Source: Candidatus Uhrbacteria bacterium | Lineage (GTDB): Bacteria > Patescibacteriota > Patescibacteriia > UBA9934 > GWF2-40-263 | Assembly: GCA_016188495.1 (NCBI GenBank) | Contig: JACPHU010000005.1 | Span: forward strand, 1 to 51,628 | DNA: 51,628 nt | Reading direction: 5' to 3' | Part shown: piece by piece, positions 45,121-51,628 of the stretch | Position numbering within the stretch: the first letter of the stretch is position 1 | Layout: each line of letters opens with the position of its first letter | Made by a program: the position numbers and the translations under genes | The notes under the pieces: generated by a model | Database searches by the model: none | Told to the model about the DNA's origin: nothing | Seen by the model: the letters and a program-made list of their open reading frames with translations, nothing else

Positions 45121-46764
45121 GTGTTTATGGTTGAGGAGGTTTCAACAACACAATCATCGCAAACAATAGACGAGAGAGTCGTTTCTGTTTTGCGTAGCGC
45201 TTCAACGTTCCAGTCATACGAAAAATTGTTGAAAGGGGTTGGGGTGCAAGATCCCAATCCCGCCTTTTTGGGCTTGGAAGTGTTTCGTCTTGTTCAAGGG
45301 AAAAAAAATGCCTCGTCGTTTATTCAGGTGCTGAAAGACGAATTAAGCCTTTCCGATGTCCAAGCGCGAACACTCGCTATTTCCATAGGTGCAGACCTTT
45401 TGCTTCCTTTAAATTCTTTTCTCTCCATCCCCGTGGGAACTCTCATGAAGGAATGGGGATCAAGTAGTGATGCATCACAGGAACTTTCACCAGAAACTTC
45501 TGTCACGGCGTACGTATCTTCCTTGCCTGGGGTTGAGGATGAACGTATGCGCCACCGATTTATCTCCATTCTCGTTCATTACGCGAAAGAGGATCGTTCC
45601 AGAGAAGAAACGAAGCTTCGTTTAATGGAGCCCATCTCGTTTAATGGACTTGGGTTTGATGAAGCGTTGGCGGAACAAGTTTTATCTGATTTTGATAAGA
45701 GCCATCAAGAAAAACGGCTTCAAAAAAAGCAGCAGATTACTGAGGTTTCTCAAGCTCCCGTGATCGAGACATTTACTCAAGAGGATGCAACAGAACTGGC
45801 TCAGGTCCAAACGCGCACATCAGATATTTTGAATGAAAAAGGTCCCGCGGATATTCCTTCTATGGTGAATGATATTTGCAAAGACCCCTCGTTTCATTTT
45901 GAAGAGCCAGTTTTACAGGATCGTTGTCGAACACTTATCGAATCCCGCGTGCGCGAGGTAAGGGATGCTGTCCAGGTCCGTTCGCAGCTTGAACGATCTA
46001 TCGATAAGGGCGGTCTAGGAGTTTCTGGTCGGCGCTTGGCAGATCTTTTAGAGAGGTTAGAGCATCACGTGGAGGTCTATCAGAGTCTTTTAGCTAAAGA
46101 ACAAAAGCAAGAGCAAACACAGGAACAGGAAGCAGTACAAATGAAAAAAGAAGAGAAAGCCCAAGCTCTTGAGCAGCACGCTCAAAAAGAAGAGCAGGTG
46201 TTATCCAAGCGTTACATTAGCCTTACAGGAAAAATGCCTACAGAACGGGTTTTGCCTGTGGCTCCTCCCATGAGCCGCACAAGTGCCGCTATTTCTGCGC
46301 AACACGAACTTTTGCAACATGAAGGCAAAATTGATGTGGCAAAGGTTCGGGCCGTTGTGGAGCAGGCAAGAGATCAACGTCCAGTTGCCTCTCAACCTAT
46401 CGGACGGCCAACCATGCAGGAGGTGACGTTCATCAAACGTCTTTCCGGGCCGCTGGATGAGTTGCGTGCATTAACGCTGGTTGATTTTCGGCGTCTTTCT
46501 CGCGATCCGATTCAATCGGCAATGAAAGTCAAAGATAAAGTTGATTTGATGGAAGAACAAGGATACGACAAGAAGGTTGAGGCGGTTGCCGCCTGGCGTT
46601 CTTCGCCAGTGAACCAGCTGTACGTCCAATTAACACGAGAGGCCGTCTTAAAAGGAATTTCTGTGAAAGATCTTCTCTTCCAAAAACGCGAACAAAAACA
46701 GGAGACATTTTCTGATGAGGAGTTGAATGCTCTCATGCAGCTGAACGCCGATCTTAGATTCTGA
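45121..46764 (+). CDS. Unknown cytoplasmic protein of the type IV cluster
   Basis: 547 residues from GTG 45121 (ATG 45127 is the alternative). No signal or TM. Almost entirely helical: ~20-130 resembles short helical repeats (SVLRSASTFQSYEKLLKGVGV; SDVQARTLAISIGADLLLPL), ~195-235 and ~330-370 are Gln/Glu/Lys coiled coils (KEQKQEQTQEQEAVQMKKEE), and the end is a conserved-looking helical block (ALTLVDFRRLSRDPIQSAM ... SPVNQLYVQLTREAVLKG). I recognise no family. Its place between VirB6-like and PrgI genes suggests a cytoplasmic accessory factor of the same machine. Confidence 0.65.
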   Translation: MFMVEEVSTTQSSQTIDERVVSVLRSASTFQSYEKLLKGVGVQDPNPAFLGLEVFRLVQGKKNASSFIQVLKDELSLSDVQARTLAISIGADLLLPLNSFLSIPVGTLMKEWGSSSDASQELSPETSVTAYVSSLPGVEDERMRHRFISILVHYAKEDRSREETKLRLMEPISFNGLGFDEALAEQVLSDFDKSHQEKRLQKKQQITEVSQAPVIETFTQEDATELAQVQTRTSDILNEKGPADIPSMVNDICKDPSFHFEEPVLQDRCRTLIESRVREVRDAVQVRSQLERSIDKGGLGVSGRRLADLLERLEHHVEVYQSLLAKEQKQEQTQEQEAVQMKKEEKAQALEQHAQKEEQVLSKRYISLTGKMPTERVLPVAPPMSRTSAAISAQHELLQHEGKIDVAKVRAVVEQARDQRPVASQPIGRPTMQEVTFIKRLSGPLDELRALTLVDFRRLSRDPIQSAMKVKDKVDLMEEQGYDKKVEAVAAWRSSPVNQLYVQLTREAVLKGISVKDLLFQKREQKQETFSDEELNALMQLNADLRF

Positions 46765-46767
46765 TAG

Positions 46768-46897
46768 GAGATCTTTTAAAAACTCGCGATCTTGCCTTTC
46801 ACGGGCGCCCACCGACCCCGCTCAACGTACGTTTTGGTACGTTGAGCGGGGTGCGGAGCCCGTTCAAGACAATCTCATCGAGTTTTTAAAAGATCTC
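46768..46897 (+). repeat. Palindromic repeat element, copy 5
   Basis: Outer arms GAGATCTTTTAAAAACTCG and the exact complement (46879-46897), then the core CGATC, TTGCCTTTCACGGGC against GCCCGTTCAAGACAA and TCTCAT. The tip CCCCGCTCAACGTACG...CGTTGAGCGGGG is different from the other copies but equally well paired. It splits the type IV cluster between the 45121 gene and prgI. Confidence 0.85.
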
Positions 46898-46906
46898 TGA
46901 TAAAAT
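46898..46906 (+). promoter_or_regulatory. Extended -10 promoter for the PrgI gene
   Basis: TGA plus TAAAAT, 6 nt before ATG 46913, and no SD: leaderless. The TGA part abuts the end of palindrome copy 5. Confidence 0.6.
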
Positions 46907-46912
46907 ACGTAC

Positions 46913-47344
46913 ATGCCAGAACAGTATGTGATTCCACAATTTATCGATGCAGAAGACAAAATCTTTGGGCCAATCACCGCAAGACAGTTTATTATTCTCA
47001 TCGTGGTTTTTTTAATCGATTTCATTCTGTTCCGTCTCCTGTCCTTTACCACCTTTTTACTTATCGGTATTCCGTTGATTGCTATAGGAGGAATTGTCGC
47101 TTTTGTGAGGATTAACGGGGCACCATTTCATTATTTTTTATTGAATATTATTCAAACGCTCAAAAAACCCCGATTGCGGGTTTGGAGCCGAGAATATACA
47201 GACAGCGAACTTCGTGAACTTATTAAGATCGAACCTCCAGTCCCTTCTATTCGTGTGAGACGCAAAGCCTTTACCGCCACATCCCGTTTGCAAGAAATTA
47301 CCTTGGTTGTGAATACGGGCGGTATCTACAAACCGGAGGAATAA
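46913..47344 (+). CDS. PrgI-family type IV secretion protein
   Basis: 143 residues. The start MPEQYVIPQFIDAEDKIFGPITARQFI is the typical PrgI beginning (VIPQFI ... D-K-I-F-G-P-x-T). Two adjacent TM helices lie at ~26-46 and ~48-70, and a basic/beta C-terminal part follows (KKPRLRVWSREY). PrgI proteins take the VirB3-like place next to VirB4 in Gram-positive-type conjugation and CPR systems. Next gene starts 3 nt after the stop. Confidence 0.88.
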   Translation: MPEQYVIPQFIDAEDKIFGPITARQFIILIVVFLIDFILFRLLSFTTFLLIGIPLIAIGGIVAFVRINGAPFHYFLLNIIQTLKKPRLRVWSREYTDSELRELIKIEPPVPSIRVRRKAFTATSRLQEITLVVNTGGIYKPEE

Positions 47345-47347
47345 CGT

Positions 47348-48046
47348 ATGCAATCAAAAAAACTTGCCAAACCAAAACCAGGACCTTCGACAGAACGCTT
47401 TCTTGATATCGCTGAAATTCGGGATGATATGGTTTTGTTAAAAGACGGAACTGTACGAGCGGTTTTGCTGGTTTCAAGCATTAACTTCGCCCTGAAGTCT
47501 GTCGAAGAACAGGAAGCCATCATTCAGGCGTACATGACATTTTTAAACTCGTTGGAATATCCTCTTCAGATTGTCATCCAGTCCAGGCGCATGAACATCG
47601 ATGCGTACATGAACAGACTGATTGAACAGGAACGAATCATGACTAACGATCTTCTGCGTGGGCAAATTGCCGAATATCGAAGTTTTATTACGGAGCTTGT
47701 GGAACTTGGGCAGATCATGCAGAAAATGTTTTATCTGGTCGTGCCTTATGATCCGTTGACCAATAAGAAGAAAAATTTTTGGACGCGTTTTTCTGAGGCA
47801 CTTTCTCCAGCCTCTTCAGCCAAATTAAATAAAGAACAGCTTGCAGACCGGATTGAACAGCTGATGCGTCGGGTTGAGCTCGTGGGAGGACAGCTCAATA
47901 GTATGGGCCTGTCTTCTGCCAGGCTCGATACCCAGAGTTTGATCGAGCTTTATTATGATGTGTATAACCCGGATTTGTTTGAAACAGAGCGATTTGCCGA
48001 TGTAAATCAAATTCAGGTTGAAGAAACCAGTCATCTACAGACGTAA
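47348..48046 (+). CDS. VirB4/TraC N-terminal-domain protein
   Basis: 232 residues. It begins STERFLDIAEIRDDMVLLKDGTVRAVLLVSSINFAL, the usual opening of VirB4/TraC ATPases, and continues with SLEYPLQIVIQSRRMNID and MQKMFYLVVPYDP, but has no Walker motifs. In most bacteria this region is part of one long VirB4; here it is a separate gene 6 nt before the ATPase gene, a split often seen in CPR. It should form the membrane-proximal part of the ATPase complex. Confidence 0.8.
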   Translation: MQSKKLAKPKPGPSTERFLDIAEIRDDMVLLKDGTVRAVLLVSSINFALKSVEEQEAIIQAYMTFLNSLEYPLQIVIQSRRMNIDAYMNRLIEQERIMTNDLLRGQIAEYRSFITELVELGQIMQKMFYLVVPYDPLTNKKKNFWTRFSEALSPASSAKLNKEQLADRIEQLMRRVELVGGQLNSMGLSSARLDTQSLIELYYDVYNPDLFETERFADVNQIQVEETSHLQT

Positions 48047-48052
48047 CGCGCT

Positions 48053-50197
48053 ATGGCCATTGAAATTCAAAAAATTAAACAGTCCATCCCTGTTTCTGGA
48101 CCTCAGAAACCTAAAAAAGTGAAAAAAGAGGTGTTGAAGGCGGTTGAGGAAAAGGGGATTCTTGAGGAAGAGCGCATTTATCGCAGGGGAGTCATCACGA
48201 TTAAGGACATTATCGCCCCCGCTTCTTTTGAGGTTCGTCCTACGTATTTGCTTTTATCCGGCCTGTACGTCCGCACACTTTTTGTCATTACCTATCCTCG
48301 CCATATCGGATTAGGCTGGTCTTCTCCGCTGATTAACCTCAACAAGACGTTTGATGTCGCGATGTTCTTTTATCCATTAAAGGCGAATATTATTTTAAAA
48401 CAGCTCCAAAAGAAGGTGGGAATTTTTGAAGCCAAGATTTTGGCCGATGCAGAAAAAGGGGCGCCACGCGACCCGATCGCGGAAACGGCGCTGCGAGATA
48501 TCGAATCATTGCGAGACGCGCTGACTCAAGGTATAGAACATTTTTTCCAATTTTCTTTTTATATCACTATTTACGCCAAGAGCGATGCAGAATTAGACAA
48601 GTATTCTGAGCAAGTGGAGTCGCTGTTTGGAAGCAAACTCATCTATACGAAATCCGGTTTTTATCAGGCGGAGCAGGGATTCAATTCAACCGTTCCCCTT
48701 GGAAACGATGAGCTGATGATCAGCTATAACATGAATACGAGTCCGATCGCGGCTTCATTTCCTTTCATTAGTTCAGATTTGACCTCCGATAACGGAATTT
48801 TATACGGGGTCAATCGGCACAACAACTCTCTTATTTTGTTTGATCGTTTCAGTCTTCAAAACGCCAATTCTGTTGTCTTTGCTACCTCTGGTGCAGGAAA
48901 ATCCTATGCCATCAAGCTAGAGATTTTACGCTCCCTCATGATGGGAACAGACGTGATCGTGATCGATCCAGAATATGAGTATAAGGATCTGTCCGACGCG
49001 GTAGGAGGAACCTTTATCAATGTTTCTCTTGCCTCCGATGCCAAAGTGAATCCTTTCGACCTGCCCCGTGCGATCGGAGAGGGAACAAAGGTTGATGACA
49101 TCATTCGAAGCGCTGTTATTACCCTCAAAGGTCTTTTGCGCATCATGATTGGACAGCCTATTGGGGAGGGTGGAAAGTTGGGATTTACCCCTGAGGAGGA
49201 TTCGTTGCTTGACCGTGCGCTTATTGAAACCTACGCCAAGAAAGATATTACTCCGGATATTTTGAGTTTAGCGGATGTGGAAATTCCTACGCTGACCGAT
49301 TTTCAGGATGTGCTGGAAGGCATGGAAGGGTCATCCAACTTAGTGGCGCGTTTGGAAAAATATACCGACGGAACGTTTTCGGGATTATTGAATTCCCCGA
49401 CAAACGTAGAAATGAAAAATCAGCTCGTGGTTTTTTCCGTCCGTGATTTGGAAGACGAATTGCGTCCCGTGGCTATCTACACCATCATTAACTATATCTG
49501 GAACGTTACTCGTTCTGAACGCAAAAAGCGTATTCTCGTGGTTGATGAGGCTTGGTGGCTCATGCAAAACGAGGATTCAGCCAAATTTATTTTTGCACTG
49601 GTGAAGCGGGCTCGTAAATATTACTTGGGAGTCACCACCATCACTCAGGACGTGAATGACTTTTTGCGCTCCGCCTACGGACAAGCCATTGTGACCAACT
49701 CGGCCATGCAGATTTTATTGAAGCAGTCTCCTTCTTCGGCTGACGCGATTCAAACGACGTTCCACTTAACCGATGGCGAAAAATACCTTCTTCTTGAATC
49801 AGGGGTGGGGGAGGGAATTTTCTTTGCCGGATCAAAGCATGCCGCCATTAAAATCGTTGCCTCTTACACAGAAGATCAAATTGTCACCACTAACCCTCAA
49901 CAACTCTTAGAGATGGAAGCGATGAAGAAAGAATTTGCGCAAAAACAAAGACAAGCAGAACAGTCCGCGGCGACCGTGCCATCTTCCGATACGGTTCCCA
50001 CGTCATCCTCTGCTCCAGGGGGAGCACCCGCTCAAATGCAAGAGTTGGAGCCGTTTGATATGGAAGCAGATGCTCGCGAGATTCAAGCGAAGGAACGGGA
50101 AGAACAAGCGATGCAAGAGGCGGCCGCAGCCCTGTTGGCCCAAGAATCGCAAGGAAAATTAGAGGCTGATAAAATACGCGATTCACTTTCTCTATGA
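48053..50197 (+). CDS. VirB4-like type IV secretion ATPase
   Basis: 714 residues. An N-terminal part (ITIKDIIAPASFEVRPTYL, ~45-230) is followed by the ATPase domain: YGVNRHNNSLILFDRF, Walker A ATSGAGKS (~277-284), VIVIDPEYEY, and Walker B RILVVDEAWWLM (~493-504) with the downstream TITQDVNDFL motif. It powers assembly or substrate transfer by hydrolysing ATP at the cytoplasmic membrane. The C-terminal ~90 residues are a Gln/Glu/Ala/Pro-rich low-complexity tail. It overlaps the next gene by 4 nt (ATGA). Confidence 0.92.
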   Translation: MAIEIQKIKQSIPVSGPQKPKKVKKEVLKAVEEKGILEEERIYRRGVITIKDIIAPASFEVRPTYLLLSGLYVRTLFVITYPRHIGLGWSSPLINLNKTFDVAMFFYPLKANIILKQLQKKVGIFEAKILADAEKGAPRDPIAETALRDIESLRDALTQGIEHFFQFSFYITIYAKSDAELDKYSEQVESLFGSKLIYTKSGFYQAEQGFNSTVPLGNDELMISYNMNTSPIAASFPFISSDLTSDNGILYGVNRHNNSLILFDRFSLQNANSVVFATSGAGKSYAIKLEILRSLMMGTDVIVIDPEYEYKDLSDAVGGTFINVSLASDAKVNPFDLPRAIGEGTKVDDIIRSAVITLKGLLRIMIGQPIGEGGKLGFTPEEDSLLDRALIETYAKKDITPDILSLADVEIPTLTDFQDVLEGMEGSSNLVARLEKYTDGTFSGLLNSPTNVEMKNQLVVFSVRDLEDELRPVAIYTIINYIWNVTRSERKKRILVVDEAWWLMQNEDSAKFIFALVKRARKYYLGVTTITQDVNDFLRSAYGQAIVTNSAMQILLKQSPSSADAIQTTFHLTDGEKYLLLESGVGEGIFFAGSKHAAIKIVASYTEDQIVTTNPQQLLEMEAMKKEFAQKQRQAEQSAATVPSSDTVPTSSSAPGGAPAQMQELEPFDMEADAREIQAKEREEQAMQEAAAALLAQESQGKLEADKIRDSLSL

Positions 50198-50778
50198 TGA
50201 CTCGAAGAAAACGTTTACTCATTGTACTTTTAGTTCTGTTGATTTTATTGCTTCTGCTGATTTGGCTTCTGTTTGTTTTGTTTTCCAAACCTTCTTCCGT
50301 GGAATCTCCGGTCGTGACCCCTGCTCCTGTTGTTGAAGAACAGAAAGTCTTAACGCCTCGTCCGACCATCTCGGATCAGGAACTTGAAACGGAACGGGAA
50401 GCAAGAACCGTCTCTGCAGACGTGGTTTCTCTTTCAAAAACGTTTATTACCCGTTACGGCAGTTATTCAAACGAAGCTCATTTTGCCAACCTCACGGATG
50501 TTCTTCCTTTAATGAGCGCTCAGTTCGCTCAACAAACGAGAGAATTTATCCAAACCGCGGAGGTTCCTGAAACCTATTACGGCGTAAGCACGACCGTTAT
50601 TACGGTAAAAGTCGATGCCAAAGATGAAGAAGCCGGATCTGCTAACGCCACCATTACCACTCAGCGTGAAGAGGCGATCGGTTCGCCTCAAAATACCAGC
50701 GTGAAATTTCAAGACGTGATTGTCACTTTTGTGATGGAAGAAGGATCATGGAAAGTCGATTCGGCCATTTGGCAATAG
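50194..50778 (+). CDS. Membrane-anchored VirB8/NTF2-like protein
   Basis: 194 residues. A basic start and one very hydrophobic TM (~8-32, LLIVLLVLLILLLLLIWLL), a Pro/Thr/Val linker, then ~115 residues resembling an NTF2-like fold: helices (SADVVSLSKTFITRYGSYSN, LPLMSAQFAQQTREFI) followed by beta strands (GVSTTVITVKVDAKD, DVIVTFVMEEGSWKVDSAIW). This topology is that of VirB8-like assembly factors, although sequence similarity is not obvious. The gene overlaps VirB4 by 4 nt and comF by 31 nt. Confidence 0.65.
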   Translation: MMTRRKRLLIVLLVLLILLLLLIWLLFVLFSKPSSVESPVVTPAPVVEEQKVLTPRPTISDQELETEREARTVSADVVSLSKTFITRYGSYSNEAHFANLTDVLPLMSAQFAQQTREFIQTAEVPETYYGVSTTVITVKVDAKDEEAGSANATITTQREEAIGSPQNTSVKFQDVIVTFVMEEGSWKVDSAIWQ

Positions 50779-51443
50779 AAGCGTTATTTCCCCGTTTCTG
50801 CGTTTCTTGCAAACGTGAAGGATTTTTGATGTGTCAAACCTGTTTAGATTATTGGACGCCTGTGTCTCCACAGGCGTCTTGTGCTTTTTGTGGAGAGAGG
50901 GGATCGTCTTGGACCTGTGACACATGTCGAAAGGATGTCTATTTAGATGGGTTAACTCCGTTTGTGTCTTACGGAAATCCTTTGTTTCGTGAGCTTCTTT
51001 TTTCGTGGAAGTATCATGCTGATTCATCGGTCCAAGAGATTTTTTTACGCTCTTTACGAAGAGCGCTTCCGTCTTTTTCTTTTCCCGTCTCATTTTCTTG
51101 TGCAACGTATGTCCCGCTACATCGTTCTCGGGAACGGTTCAGAGGTTTTGATCAAGCATTCAAGGTTGCCCAGTGGGCTGGGGAATTATTTGATCTTCCT
51201 GTTGAAACGCTTGCTTACCGGACGCAGAGGACGGTTGCGCAAGCAAGAACCAAACAAGAAGAACGGCACGTAGGAGAGATGGATCATGTGTTTAGGCTTA
51301 TTGATGGAATACACGTTCCTGAACAGATTCTTTTATGCGATGACGTGTTTACTAGCGGTTCCACCATGGATGCGGTAGCCCGTCTGTTGAAGCAGCAGGG
51401 AGCAAAAACCGTGTGGGGATTCGTGTTGGCAAAAGGAGGGTAA
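50748..51443 (+). CDS. comF: ComF-family phosphoribosyltransferase-like protein
   Basis: 231 residues. The N-terminus has four CxxC pairs (CVSC, CQTC, CAFC, CDTC), a zinc-finger-like module, then the PRT fold with YVPLHRSRERFRGFDQA and the PRPP-loop ILLCDDVFTSGSTM (~194-207). ComF-type proteins are needed for natural transformation, where they act with the ComFA helicase in the cytoplasm on incoming DNA. It overlaps the VirB8-like gene by 31 nt, so it is part of the type IV operon; this supports DNA transfer as the machine's role. Confidence 0.9.
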   Translation: MESRFGHLAIEALFPRFCVSCKREGFLMCQTCLDYWTPVSPQASCAFCGERGSSWTCDTCRKDVYLDGLTPFVSYGNPLFRELLFSWKYHADSSVQEIFLRSLRRALPSFSFPVSFSCATYVPLHRSRERFRGFDQAFKVAQWAGELFDLPVETLAYRTQRTVAQARTKQEERHVGEMDHVFRLIDGIHVPEQILLCDDVFTSGSTMDAVARLLKQQGAKTVWGFVLAKGG

Positions 51444-51500
51444 GACAGATATGAATGGAGAAATATGAAGAAACGACCATGGTTCTTCGTGTCTACTGAT

Positions 51501-51628
51501 TTAATAATCTAACCCATGAGGGTATCGTTGTTGGATGTAATAATCTAACCGTGAGGTTTGGATTTCTTCCGTGAGGCAGCGATCTGTTTTTTAATGATGG
51601 TGAGTTTCCTAAGAATGGTTCGTCTGAG
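51501..51628 (-). CDS. 3' end of a reverse-strand gene, apparently with a 1-nt deletion
   Basis: On the minus strand the frame entering from the edge reads RTILRKLTIIKKQIAASRKK, then KPHG and a stop (51545-51547). A 19-20 nt near-duplicate follows: CCTCACGG-TTAGATTATTA and CCTCATGGGTTAGATTATTA. If the first copy had GGG like the second, the frame would run on as GLDYYIQQRYPHGLDY to a stop at 51501. So either the gene has lost one G or the tail was duplicated after an earlier stop. Family unknown; nothing else recognised between 51444 and 51500. Confidence 0.35.

Noticed and set aside
51594-51628. Plus-strand ORF start MMVSFLRMVRL at the window end
   Set aside because: No SD or promoter and only 11 codons visible; the reverse-strand reading is better supported.

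Overview
The window looks like a chromosomal segment of a Patescibacteria/CPR bacterium. Uhrbacteria- or Magasanikbacteria-like lineages are my best guess, by inference only. The grounds are short core genes with little or no Shine-Dalgarno (SD) sequence, a PrgI/split-VirB4 type IV secretion cluster ending in comF, a very large Cys-rich surface protein, and C-terminal domains resembling diversity-generating-retroelement (DGR) targets. TGA is a normal stop: several genes end in it, and prfB carries the classic TGA-dependent +1 frameshift.

Layout. 1-0.9 kb: tail of an unknown gene overlapping a TIR-domain protein. 0.9-1.55 kb: tRNA-Leu(GAG) and tRNA-Val(UAC), each with a terminator, interleaved with two palindromic repeats. 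1.5-4.8 kb: two small membrane proteins, yraN, nusA, yidC. 4.9-7.1 kb: nucleotidyltransferase-like protein and O-antigen-ligase-like protein. 7.1-7.9 kb: a DGR-target-like protein behind a strong promoter and long leader. 8-10 kb: groES-groEL with a CIRCE operator. 10.2-12.5 kb: a large cytoplasmic protein with the same kind of C-terminus. 12.6-16.5 kb: small membrane protein, prfB, epimerase, tsaC, rsmA. 16.5-27.2 kb: Ca-binding-repeat protein and a 3,323-residue surface protein. 27.4-30.9 kb: lipoprotein, exported protein and Ser/Thr kinase, all with strong SD sequences. 31-38.4 kb: transglutaminase-VWA protein and MoxR-like AAA+ ATPase bracketed by two inverted paralogues with hypervariable C-termini. 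38.4-39.7 kb: serS. 40.2-51.4 kb: M23 lipoprotein, VirB6-like, unknown protein, PrgI, split VirB4, membrane-anchored VirB8-like protein, ComF. The last 130 bases hold the tail of a reverse-strand gene.

Four structures stand out. (1) Five 128-157 bp imperfect palindromes share invariant asymmetric internal loops, while their helices change in a compensating way. (2) Four genes end in DGR-variable-region-like domains. The inverted pair A/B is nearly the same over the first ~340 residues but divergent in the last ~35 codons, where most differing codons change only in the first two bases; no reverse transcriptase or template repeat is in the window. (3) A compact MoxR/transglutaminase-VWA module sits between that pair. 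(4) Eight intergenic regions carry an extended -10 (TGnTAnnnT), four of them 6-8 nt from an ATG without SD, which suggests leaderless mRNAs. A second promoter class (TTGACA with 17-nt spacer) goes with longer leaders, mostly with strong SD.

Functional links are inferred from order: the type IV cluster with the M23 lipoprotein and ComF looks like an envelope DNA-transfer or uptake apparatus; the kinase and its exported neighbour look like a signalling pair; prfB-epimerase-tsaC-rsmA is a tightly packed, mainly translation-related operon.
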